Below the pieces are notes generated by a model. The model was not told the origin of the DNA. It made no database searches and saw only the letters and a program-made list of their open reading frames with translations. A stretch of 64,000 nt of DNA from Trifolium pratense. Lineage: Eukaryota; Streptophyta; Magnoliopsida; Fabales; Fabaceae. A program made the position numbers and the translations under genes. Location of the stretch: assembly GCF_020283565.1 (NCBI RefSeq), contig NC_060060.1, positions 5,394,001 to 5,458,000 of the forward strand. Direction: 5' to 3'. Positions 1 to 10,705 of this stretch are shown here, piece after piece. The number at the start of each line of letters is the position of its first letter. The first letter of the stretch is position 1.

Positions 1-612
1 AAAAAAGTAATAATTAACTTTATTAATTAAAAGATATAGTTCACTATATTTATTATCTATTTAAGAGAATTGGAAAGACAAAATATAATATGCTGTCAAA
101 TTTGATTTATGATCACGCGATTGGTAATACGACCATAATTATATGCATCCATTTTTTTTTGGTTTGTTAACAATCAGACTTATAGTACTTCTGGTAATAC
201 TTGATTTATGCCAACTTGTGATTTTTGTTTTTTTTCGGTGAACAAGACTGAGTATTATAGTATTATGTTGTAATGGTAACGATTGTTTGTAGTATTTTAG
301 CTTTTGAATTGCTAATATGTTTTAGAATTTTATAATACTTACTATAATTTAATTTTTTTTTCATCTTAAAAAAAGTTTGAAAAAAAAAAGCTTTGTAGCA
401 AAATGTTTTTGACCAATCGCGTGATCATAGATCAAGTATTTGGCAAGTATCATATTTTGCCTATGCAATTTTTTTAAATTGGTAATAAATATAGTGAACC
501 ATATCTTTTAATTAATAAAGTTAATTATTGCTATTTTTAAAGTAAATTAAATGAGATATTGGTTAATTAAATGCACCTTAAAATGTGTCCTTAGGGCACA
601 TGTTAGTAGAAC
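1..612. mobile_element. MITE-like element with very long terminal inverted repeats, cut by the window edge
   Basis: The first ~60 bases (AT-rich, containing ttaattaaaagatatagttc) reappear inverted at about 480-540, and the inversion continues inward (ATCACGCGATTGGT near 113 against ACCAATCGCGTGAT near 411). Outside the right arm the sequence runs to a terminus near 612 (ccttagggcacatgttag), so the left terminus lies before base 1. A sister copy with the same arms is at 51893-52455. No coding capacity is visible; non-autonomous DNA transposon is inferred. Confidence 0.7.
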
Positions 613-894
613 TTTTTTTTTTTACAAGAAATCTACTTCTAATCTATTTACTTCTAATACAATAAAATTTATTACCACCAAATTTACTAATTAATCGCAT
701 GGAAATACAATAAAAAGATGATTTTATACTTAGGGAATTTCAGCTGATTTTCATTTGGAAAAATCTGTAGGGAAAAAAGTAATTTACTAATTGCGCGCGG
801 TCGATTTCTTTATAGCAATAATTTTTTGGTATTATAATAAAATGCCATCTATTTTAAACTTATAACATCATTAATATCTTTAAGTTTTATTTGA

Positions 895-1175
895 AAGGGT
901 GAAAGTCTAGTTTTGAACTTTAATGATCTTAACCTCTTCAAGTTTTGCCTGAATATGCGAAAGTTTATTTTTGAACTTATTATCAACATATTTGATCTCT
1001 CTGCCTGAACATGTGAAAGTTTATTTGCGATCTTATCGACATTCTTAGCCTCTTAAGGATTTAGTTGAACATGAGAAAGTCTATTTTTGAACTTATCAAC
1101 ATTCTTAACTTTACAGGCTTAAACTGAACATGTGAAAGTCTATTTTCAAACTTATTGACATCCTTAACTTCTTCA
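895..1175. repeat. Minisatellite, ~60-bp unit, about five copies
   Basis: The phrase gaaagtctatttttgaactt recurs with small changes at about 901, 960, 1015, 1075 and 1135, each followed by an 'atcaacattcttaac..ctt' segment. The period is 55-60 bp and the copies have diverged. Confidence 0.8.
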
Positions 1176-2862
1176 TCCATAACAAAATCAATCTTCCCCA
1201 ACCTTTGGAAGTCTTAACTTTGACCAATTTTAGAGACCGGTTTTTTCAAGTATTTAAAAATTCAATCACAAAATTCGTCTCTAACATGTGTTATGGCTAA
1301 AAAAAATTAAAAGATAAAAAGCATAATCTTATATTTGTCTTTTTTGCACGTGTTCTATATTTATTAACAAAAAAGGTATTGGGCTAAGTCCAAGCTGACC
1401 GGACTTTAAATTCAAATCTCCGATTGATACAATAAAAAGATATTCGGTCAGAAAAGATAATTGATAAACAAAAAAATATAATCAACATAAATCTCGAATT
1501 GGAAATAGCAAAAAGATATTTAGTCAAGATAAATGTTGAGAATAATGCCTAAATATTTTTTTTTAAAGATTTTAGATTTAAATATATTTTAGTTTTATAT
1601 TTAAAATAAGATGACATTAAAGTTTAAAATTTTTATTTCAGTTTAAAATATTTAAGATATGTTTAAAATTTATAGGATTAATTTATTATTTAAAATGTAT
1701 GATTTGTTTTTATGTAGCTCTATATATAGAGTCATATAGTTATAAAAAACATATGAGAAAGAAAAACAAAAACAAAAACTATTTTTCATGCAACAATGTA
1801 TTTTCTTCTCTGGAGCACGTCGACCCAAACCAATCATAATTAATTTGTGTAATTTATTTGTCTAACATGAAAGACTTGCATTAATTGTTTCGTCATGGCA
1901 CAAATAAAATGAATGATGCCTATTTTCCGAGTAGCCACTTGATTGATGAGTCACTTTGCAATCTTTAGGTATTTGGTTCGAAACTTGGCACTAACCAAAA
2001 AACAAAGAAAATAGAATGATAGATGAAAATTCTAAACCAATCAAATTTCCATTTAACCTAAGTTCGGTTTACACAAGATGTGTAAATAAAAAATTGCTCA
2101 GTTTTATTCATAAGTAAGATTGTTGAGAATATATCATTTTAGCATTTTTAGCTGATGGAAGTGTGTTTTTTTCACAGCTTATTTGGTATTTCGAAAGTGC
2201 ATCTATGGAAAACTCCTCTGGGAAGTAATGTATGCGTTACAACTCAAAAAAAAGAAAGGAAATGAGAAATTCACCAAATAAGAGTTAATGTGTGAAAGCC
2301 TAAATGGAGTGAATAGAAACATCTTAAAATTCTTTGGGATTTGCCCTCTTTATGTAAAAAAATAAAATAAAATTTGGGATTGAATGCAATGAGGTAGAAG
2401 TAGTGTTCACTTAATTAATTAATTTTTTTTATAATGTCAAATGTAGTATGTAGATAAAATAAAAATGAACACCATCTATAATTCTCCACATCATCATGCA
2501 TTGAATTTTCACCCACTTCTATTATTATGTAAGTATAAAAAAGGATGAAAACTTATAGGTGGAGATTATTGGTTGGTGTTTTCATATGTTGAGTTATATA
2601 TTCAAAATGGAAAAGTGAGAAAGTGGAATGAACGTGTAGTAGTACTAAGTAGTGCTTAAGATGTTACAAAACCATGACCATATTTATTCACCACCATCAC
2701 ATATTCACATGCCAACAACATATATCATATATGCCTTATATTTTCATATGAACTAAATAAAGTGCAAAAGTATCTTGAGCTACAACAAAATTCACATGCA
2801 CATGTTTGACCGCCATGTGTCATATTTTATTTGGTGGTACTACTCAGCCTTTTTATAATTCG
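1176..2862. other. Intergenic AT-rich DNA
   Basis: I see no gene, RNA gene or clear repeat here, only AT-rich sequence with short homopolymer runs and no convincing exon. Confidence 0.6.
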
Positions 2863-3094
2863 AGCGTATTTTTTTTTTTTTTTTTTAAAACTTGGTATCC
2901 GGCCTTTGGACCGACTAATCCAAGGGGACCAATCCCACCGCCCACTTGCGGGGGCCCCATTTAAAGCCAGAGTTTTTTGCTCTGTATGGACTTAGCCCAC
3001 CGAAATTGGCACCAGTGGGAATCGAACCTGAGACCTTGAGAGGAGCATACTCCAAGGGCCCAAGCCAACACCACTCGACCAACCCAGCGTATTT
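2863..3094 (-). mobile_element. tRNA-derived SINE with 9-bp target-site duplication
   Basis: Read on the minus strand the element has an A-box-like GGTCGAGTGGTG, a B box GGTTCGATTCC, a ~150-bp tail region and a poly(A) end (the T run at 2871-2886). It is flanked by agcgtattt at 2863-2871 and 3086-3094. This is textbook SINE structure, and related copies or fragments occur at about 9548 and 55966. Confidence 0.9.
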
Positions 3095-3149
3095 ATTTAA
3101 CAACAATAAGAACAAGCCACGTAAGTAAATTTATACGTGGTATGTACAA

Positions 3150-3310
3150 TTATCGTGTAACCAACTTTTTTTTGGTGAAGTAGTCTACTGACTAGAAATT
3201 CCATCTTAAAAGTAAATAAGTGAAGTGTCCGGAATTCGAACTTCGACTCTTGCAAATATAATGCGATATATGTCCTACCAATTACAAGTACACGTGTAAC
3301 GATATAATCT
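3150..3310 (-). mobile_element. Diverged SINE remnant
   Basis: The T-rich start followed by 'gtgaagtagtctactgactagaaatt' and a minus-strand B-box-like stretch near 3231-3242 (GAATTCGAACTTC on the plus strand) match the layout of the better preserved SINE at 61223-61356. No target-site duplication was found. Confidence 0.6.
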
Positions 3311-3785
3311 TGCTTATTAAAAGGAAAAATCGTATGAAGAATATAGTTGTATACTGTATACATGATACATTTCAAATGTATCCATAACTGTCTCGATTAA
3401 GTTTCGGTATTTTTCGTAAAGAATATTTTCTTACCCAATGTAACTTAATTACTTTACTTTAATTATAATTACGACAAAATCAGAAATTTCCTAAGGATAA
3501 GATAGTATATATTTTTTTTTTGACTAAAAGATAGTATATATGTTTTGTCAAAAAGAAAATAGTTAAATATATTAATTTTCAAAAGATAATACCACTTCTG
3601 GTTTTTTTACAAAAGACACTTTATTTTTCTAAATTTATTAAATAATTAATATAATGGTTATAACAATCTTAAATACATTAATTATTCAATTAATCTAAAA
3701 AGATGAAATATACCTCGACATGATTAGTCTTTGCAGTTACGCGTGAGGATATCTTTGGTCTACAAAAAAAGGTGAAATATTTCTT

Positions 3786-3890
3786 ATAAAAAGAATCGGA
3801 AAGATTAATTAGAAACAAATATGATAATTATCTAATAAAAAGGATAGGAGAGATTAATTAGAAACAAATATGATAATTATCTAATTAAGG
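3786..3890. repeat. Tandem duplication, ~54-bp unit
   Basis: The stretch containing agattaattagaaacaaat and gataattatctaat occurs twice, at about 3803 and 3852, with only small differences. Confidence 0.85.
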
Positions 3891-3927
3891 TTTACTAAAA
3901 ACGAAAATAACCATCTATACTCATTAA

Positions 3928-4675
3928 CTAGACCCTTACCCGTGCGATGCACGGGTTTTATGCGCTATTTTACATTATAACGCGGAAAAAATATTTGTAT
4001 AAGTTGAAATAATTATTATTATCAAAATTATAATAATAACAATAATAATAATAAAAAAAATCATCTAAATATAATATATTGATGTCAATATGTGTTTATA
4101 AATTTCGAAAAACTTCTCTATGCACCACATATTTGAAATTACATTAGTATATTACAACAAATCAATAACCCAACAACTAAAGAAATCTAGAGTAAACTAT
4201 CAACAAAATTGATACTAATCACTAAGTAAGAGAATGCAAGAATATGTATGTACCCAAAAAAAGAAAAAAAATCCAAGAATAGGACTAAAATAATTAGAAA
4301 ATTTCTTTAGCCAAAAAATAATAATTAGTTAGACAATTAATAAATTGACTGAGATTTTAATATGGGTGATTATTTACAAAAAAAAAAATAGAAAAAAACT
4401 TGAAAAGTAAAAATCTTAATCAAATTTTAGTAGACAATGTGAAGAATATTATTTACAATAAAAACTTGAAAATTTACAACAAAAAAAAAAAAAAAACATG
4501 AAAAGTCATCTATATAAATATTATTGATGTGAGTATATGAAGAGTACATAATGACAATGATATAATATAAGAAAGTGATGTGACATTATTGAGTGATTTA
4601 ATTGGATGTAAGTGGCTTATGTGGATTAGGGTTAGATTAGTGGTTCCACAACTATTTAGGAATTATATATATAGA
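3928..4675 (-). mobile_element. Small non-autonomous Helitron-like element
   Basis: On the minus strand the element starts with TCTATATATATAATT at 4675, preceded by A, and ends with a perfect hairpin (CCCGTGC / GCACGGG, loop ATC) followed by CTAG at 3931-3928 and then T. A 5' TC, a 3' hairpin plus CTRR, insertion between A and T and no target-site duplication are the Helitron hallmarks. A second element at 40551-43859 has the same 15-nt 5' end and the same hairpin. No Rep/helicase sequence is visible. Confidence 0.7.
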
Positions 4676-4697
4676 TATTTGCACGTAATTATACATT

Positions 4698-4866
4698 TTT
4701 TTTTTGGCATTCACCACCAGTTTAATTTGGTTCGGGTGTCAGTTCTGGCATTAAGTGGTTTCAGTCCCATTCGAATCACAGTTGCGGGGTATCGAACCGT
4801 GGTTCTCCGTACCAAGTTTAACGTCAATCACCACTGAACCAAGTAACGATTGGTCAAATTACATTT
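4698..4866 (-). mobile_element. SINE, second family
   Basis: The minus strand shows an A-box-like TTGGTTCAGTGGTGATTG, a B box GGTTCGATACC and a 3' region ending in 'ctggtggtgaatgcc' plus poly(A). It is flanked by similar but imperfect copies of 'aattacattttt'. The fragments at 19894 and 58364 belong to the same family. Confidence 0.8.
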
Positions 4867-4909
4867 TTCTTATTTATACCACTTACTTTTTAAGATAATA
4901 AAAAATAGA

Positions 4910-5313
4910 CTTAATTAGTCTTTTGGTCCCTTAAAGACATTTTAGGTTTCACAATGGTCCCTTAAAGAAAAAAGGTCCGGATTGGTCCCTTAAAGACACA
5001 TCTGTTTCTCAATTGGTCCTTTCTGTGAATTTTTTACAAAAAACGTTAGTTTTAATTGACTGGATTGTGGATGTCATTAAGTGTAAGTGGTCTACCAAAA
5101 ACCTTATTAATTTTTAAAATTTTAACAATTGAAATTTTTTGTTATATTTGGAGTTAAAATTTAACGGAAATGACCAATATGGCAAACATATATATGTCTT
5201 TAAGGGACCAATCCGGACATTTTTTTCTTTAAGGGACCAATCTGAGCTTTTTTTCTTTAAGGGACCATTGTGAAACCTAAAATATCTTTAAGGGACCAAT
5301 AGACTAATTAAAC
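4910..5313. mobile_element. Long-TIR MITE built of 'ggtcccttaaag' repeats
   Basis: The left arm (gtcttttggtcccttaaagac, ggtttcacaatggtccctt, ggattggtcccttaaag) is mirrored at 5190-5313. The whole ~400-bp unit could fold into one hairpin. No coding sequence is seen. A structurally similar but different family is at 53191-53533. Confidence 0.75.
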
Positions 5314-5750
5314 CTAAAAAATACATATCTGTACTTACGGGTCATTGGTACACTTTCTTTAAAAAGATAGCTGCCGTCCGATAAATTTTGTGCAGCTGGG
5401 ATCGTCTAATGTATATTCAGATTCCGGATTTAGCAGAAGGCGTTATACCTCTCTTAGAGAGAACATGAAAAACAAGAATAACTATAACGATATTATTGAA
5501 GGCATTATACCTCTTTTAAATATCATACATGATGTGTCGGTATATTATTGGACGCATGTGTAAAAAAAATTTTAATGACGATGCATATAAATTAAATTCT
5601 TATAGGATTAAGTTTTACAAATAAATTTTAATTATTGATTTTTATAATTTATATTTTAATTTCTTCATTTTAATTTAAAATGTATTAGTAAAAAAACTGT
5701 ATTAGTCAAAAAATAAATTAAAACCGTAATCTCTCATTTTATTAAAAAAC

Positions 5751-5859
5751 ATTAATAAATCTTTTTTTTTTGTTTACAATGAGCTGGGATCGAACACATG
5801 AGTTGTAACGTACTACTCAACCACTCATCACTAGACCAAACCTACTGGCTTAATAAATC
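5751..5859 (-). mobile_element. Short SINE with target-site duplication
   Basis: The body is about 88 bp. The minus strand carries 'tggtctagtgatgagtggttgag' (A-box side) and GTTCGATCC (B box) and ends in poly(A). The flanks are ttaataaatc at about 5752-5761 and 5850-5859. The same family is present on the plus strand at 51568-51657. Confidence 0.8.
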
Positions 5860-5860
5860 C

Positions 5861-6941
5861 ATGGGGTGTGTATTGGATTGAGATTTCATGGGATTTTAAA
5901 AGACTTTTTTATGACAAAAAAATCTTGAGGTATTCAATCAAGACTTTTAAAAAAGTTAAATAAATTTTGTGGTATTCAATCAAAACAAATAAGATTTTTT
6001 TTAGGGCAACAAAATCCGTTGGTATTCAATTGAGATTTGTTCCTACTTTTAAAATGTCTATTGGTATTCAAAAGTCTACCGATTTTGATGGACTCTTGTT
6101 TGGAATGGATTTTGAGAGATTTTTTGGTTGAAAATACACTTGACTGACTTTTTCAAAAATCTCACCAAAAGTCTTGAGACTTTTTTGAACTCTCCAAAAC
6201 TTTTTACTTTTATCTGTATAAAATTTATTCTTCTTCTTTATTACTTTCATAGTTAATCATCACTGCACCCGGTTTTTTCTTCTTTTCTTTGTTCACTTTT
6301 TCAACAATCTCCCCAAAAGTTTTGAGAATTTTTCAAACTCTTCAAGACTTTTTACTTTCATCATCATTATACCGGTTTTCTTCTTCTTCTTTACCTATCA
6401 AATATGTTCTTTTGCAAAAAAATATTTTAACAAATTATACATCTTTTTTACAAAGTTTTGATTAATTACAACGGCAAACAAATTTTTTTCGTCACACATT
6501 CATCTACTTCTATTTTCCATCAATGGTGGTGGTGGTGATAACATTTTTATTGGTGATTAGAAACATATACGTAAAAATGTACCAAAAAAAAAAGAAACAT
6601 ATACGTAAAAAAATGTAAGGTTTTTTTTTTTAAATCTTTGGATTCCCAAAAAAATATAATTTCTTTTATTAAAATTTATTGATTCTTTTAAAATTTTCCT
6701 AATATACAAAAGTTTCCTAATATATAAAGTGTTATGAAATCTTGATTGTAAAAAAGTCTTCTGAAAAAATCTCTCAAAATCCATTCAAATCATGTGTTAA
6801 AAATCTTGATTGTAAAAAAGTCTTTGTAAAAAAGTCTTTAAAATCTCACAAAATCAATATAGTCCAACAAAATCTCATAAAATCATCAAGACTTTTTTTG
6901 CCAAAATTATCTCATAAAATCTCAATCCAATACACCCTCTC
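5861..6941. mobile_element. 1.08-kb TIR element upstream of the TBL gene
   Basis: The left end (gggtgtgtattggattgaga) is mirrored at the right end (tctcaatccaatacaccctc), and the inner parts of both arms repeat 'aaaatctcataaaatc'-type motifs. The interior is AT-rich with no convincing coding sequence. It ends about 200 bp before the TBL start codon and could therefore contribute promoter sequence. Confidence 0.75.
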
Positions 6942-7138
6942 AAAATATATTTCACAAACTTTCATGATGGAGGTTACATAGAAAAACCTCAATTCTTCCT
7001 AAATTGCATTTTTTCCTCCTCTTATTATTATGTTTTTGATATGATTTGTGATTCTCATGATTCTCTCACATTAAAACCCTTTTTTTCTTCCTCTCATCTC
7101 TCTATCACTCTTTTTTTGAGGGAATGTTGTAGAAAACC

Positions 7139-10100
7139 ATGAAAACATCTAGTAAGACTTTTCATGACAAGTTTCACAATTATGGCCAACGGGAAAGCTG
7201 TTCAACCCTATTGATTAAGGGGTTCCCTTATATTTTGTCATCTCTATTGATAGTCACCATTTTGAGTTTCTTCTTCCTTTATTCTCCAAATTCTTTAACC
7301 CTTGTGCCTAATCAAAGCCATGATGAAATCATTGAAAATCACTCCCAAAAACAAGAACATGAACATGCCAAAACCTTTGTGGCTAATCAAGACCATGAAA
7401 TCATCGAAGAACATCAACATGCCAAGGTATCAACACTTCCACCATCCAAACCACATAAGGGTATGTTCCAAAATGATCACATCCATATTCAATTTTTTTT
7501 CGTCCTCAATTTCCTTTCATATGTTTGCATCAATTTTATTTAACACAATTTTGTATAATTTTTGTTGAGATTCATCAAACCATGTTAATGGGACAATTCA
7601 AATTGAAGTTTGACCCGATACACTTTCGAGCTCAAAAAATTAAAGAGAAAAAATAGGAGATATGTGGTGGAACCGGAGAGATGGGGCCAAGGTTATAGAA
7701 TTGCTCATTCTATCAATGCGAATTAAGAATTAAAAAATTATACATGTTCCTAAATTTTTGTCACATGTGTCAAACTACGTAAACCTGTTTGTATTGTTCT
7801 TTTGAAAGCTGAATTCTCGAATAATTTATGTTTAATACTTTTTTATTTTATTTTTTTTTTTTTAGAGAAGAAAACTTGTGACTTGTTTAAGGGACATTGG
7901 ATTAGAGGTTTAAGAGGGTCATCATATTACACAAATTCAAGTTGCCCTACAATTCCTGATAGCAAAAATTGTTTCAAGAATGGAAGAATTGATAGTGATT
8001 TTCTTAATTGGAAATGGAAACCTGAGCAATGCGAGCTTCCAATGTTTGATCCTAAAATTTTTCTCAACATGGTTCGTGGCAAGAAAATGTCTTTTATAGG
8101 TGATTCTGTGGCTAGGAACCATATGGATTCTCTTCTATGCCTCTTGTCACAGGTTAGTTTGTTAAGTTTTTTTTTTTAATTTTTTTTTAATTTTTTTTTA
8201 TTTTACACGTTGCACATAACATACATTTTTTTTGGCTTTTGAGGTGTTGAAAATTCTTTGCTTGCATAATAAGTGGAATGTGATTCTTGTAAATAAAAAT
8301 GAAGGGTAGAGGAAAAGGATTGTGAATGTGATGCCACATGATGTCTTTGCACTTTCTTTGTTGCAATTTAGTTTCACATTTTGTCCTAAGTTTTAATTTT
8401 TGTTTGACAAACATGCGAGTGACGAGAATCTCACACAGTAAATGCGAATAATAAAAAAAATTGCGGATTTGAATGAGTTTGAACATATCAAATATCTTTG
8501 CAGCTGTATTTGATAAGATGTCTTAAATGCGATCCTCGTAAATAAAATTGAAGGCTTCAATGTGACATCACATGATTTATCATCACTTTCTTAGTTGCAA
8601 TATTCAGTTTCACATTTTGTCCTAAGTTGTAAATTTGTTCTTTAGATTATTCTTTTTATGAATATTTGTTCTTTACATTTTGTTCAATTGAAAAGGGGGA
8701 AATTTAGATTAATTAAGATGCAAAGTCAAAAGCTAAAGTTGAGGCAGAAAGTAAGGGATAATGGATCAATTTAGTGACTGTTTCCAGATTTAATTACTTG
8801 GTAATTAATTTCACTTCTACTTTTTATGGGGAAATAAACTATTTAGTATACTCATCCATTAATAGGTTTGATTATTAGTTGTCAAAAGTGTACTTGGTTG
8901 GGATCAATTGACAAAAGTAGAACTTGGACAAAATTTGCTCTAACAAGGAATCAAACTCGGGTTCTCCTGAACGATTAGTCATAGAGGGAGTTCATTAATC
9001 ACTTGAGTCCAATATTTTTGGTAGATGTTACAAAGTTAAATTTTTTCCATCTCACATTTCATGGATGAGAGAGTACCAGTTAAGTCATTTTTAAATAATC
9101 AAATATCATGCAGAAAAAGAACAACATAATTTTTCATTAGAAAATTTGTACAAGGGACTTGAATAAGTTGTGAACCAATCTACATGTATAAGACAAATGT
9201 CATCGACACGTACAAAGCATGATTCAACAAATTAAACTTATAATCAGTTTTCTGTCACCATATTTTATATCTAATATCTAATATCTATACTTATAAAACT
9301 ATTATTCTATTAGTATTATTGTTATTGTTATATTTAATTCAATAGGTCAACAATCCCATGTTAAGCTTCAATATTGGAATCTGATTCTGTTTTGCTGTAT
9401 ACATAATGTTATAACCATGACTTGATATTAATCGTTGACATTCTATGGATTCTTTTCTCTCTATTTTTCTCCCTTTGAATTTTTTTGCCCTTTATTTGGT
9501 GAGAATGAAATGAATACTATTATAGAAGCACTTAAATATGTCCTCATGGGTTGGCACGAAGGTGTAGGCTTAGGCTTGAGAGTTGAGACTTACACCTCTC
9601 TAGGTGTCAGATTTAAATTCTTCTAGTGCCAATTTTTATGTTGGGTCGGTCTATTCAAAACTTTGCTCTGACCTCAATTGACCCCACATTAGTAAACAGT
9701 CAGATGAGTCTCATGAATTAGTTAGTCCTTAAAAGATGTTATTGCATAAAAAGCCTAGTAGTATAGATGTCATGAAATAGCATATGTGAGAAATTTCAAG
9801 TTTAGAATAGATAGTAGATTAAATACCTTAACTTCATTTTGTGCTCAAATTTTTGACTCCATGTAACAATTTCCTTCAAAATTTTGCAGGAGGAAATTCC
9901 AAAGGATATACACAAGGACTCAGAAGATAGGTTTAGAACATTTTATTTCCCTAACTATGATTTCACTCTCATGATGCTATGGAGCAGATTCCTTATAGTA
10001 GGTGAAGAAAGAATGGTAAATGGAACAGGAACAAGCGTTTTCGACTTGAATTTCGATAAAATAGACGAAGATTGGGCGAAAGTAATACCAGAATTGGACT

Positions 10101-10705
10101 ATGCAATAATTTCAGATGGACATTGGTATTTCAGATTAATGTATCTTCATCAAGGTGGTAAATTAATAGGTTGTGTTTATTGCAATGAAAAAAATGTGAA
10201 AAATTATGACATAGATTTTCCTTTAAGGTTATCTTTTGAAAAAGCATTGAACTACATTAACAATTGCAAAGAATGTAAGAAAGGAAAATTGTTAACAATT
10301 TTGAGGACATTTGCACCAGCCCATTTTGAGAATGGAGTTTGGAACACTGGAGGGTATTGTAATAGGACAAGTCCTATGAATGAAGGTGAAGTTGATTTAG
10401 GAAAATTTGAATGGAAATTAAGAAATGTTCAAAGGGAAGAGCTTATGAAAGTTAAAAATAATAATAAAGGGAAAATTAAGTTTGAAATTTTGGATGTAAC
10501 AAATGCTATGATGATGAGACCAGATGGACATCCTGGTGAACATTGGGGTAATAAATGGATGAAAGGTTATAATGATTGTACTCATTGGTGTTTGCCTGGT
10601 GCTATTGATATTTGGAATGAATTATTGTTAGCTGTTCTTCAAAGGGATGGTGATGAAGATATGATGATGAGTTTTGGATTAGAGTCATCATCAAATACAA
10701 GATGA
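7139..10705 (+). CDS. TRICHOME BIREFRINGENCE-LIKE (TBL) protein, probable cell-wall polysaccharide O-acetyltransferase
   Basis: Three exons (7139-7460, 7866-8152, 9890-10705) join in phase through GT-AG introns to give 474 aa. Residues ~29-48 form one hydrophobic segment, the signal anchor expected of a Golgi type II protein, followed by a variable, hydrophilic His/Glu-rich linker to ~107. The TBL region begins at KTCDLFKGHWI. The family's GDS motif is at residues 186-188 (FIGDSVARNH) and the DxxH motif at 432-435 (DCTHWCLPG); together these supply the esterase-like Ser and the Asp/His pair. Known family members transfer acetyl groups to xylan, xyloglucan, mannan or pectin in the Golgi; I cannot tell the substrate here. 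The general look resembles the TBL19-22 group, but that is an impression. The start codon follows a CT-rich leader (~7070-7120). Intron 2 (1.7 kb) holds two possible SINE remnants. Confidence 0.9.
8930..9015 (-). mobile_element. Possible SINE fragment in TBL intron 2
   Basis: The minus strand reads 'ggactcaagtgattaatga' (A-box-like) then GAGTTTGATTCC (B-box-like). No poly(A) end or duplication was found. Confidence 0.4.
9548..9665 (+). mobile_element. Possible old SINE copy in TBL intron 2
   Basis: The order 'gggttggcacgaaggtgtag', 'cacctctctaggtgtc', 'agatttaaattcttctagtg' and 'ttgggtcggtct' follows the layout of the SINE at 2872-3085 with heavy divergence. Confidence 0.4.

Noticed and set aside
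2872..3085. tRNA gene suggested by A and B boxes
   Set aside because: No cloverleaf can be completed; the poly(A) end and target-site duplication show a SINE. The same applies to the elements at 19385, 51568, 57786 and 61223.
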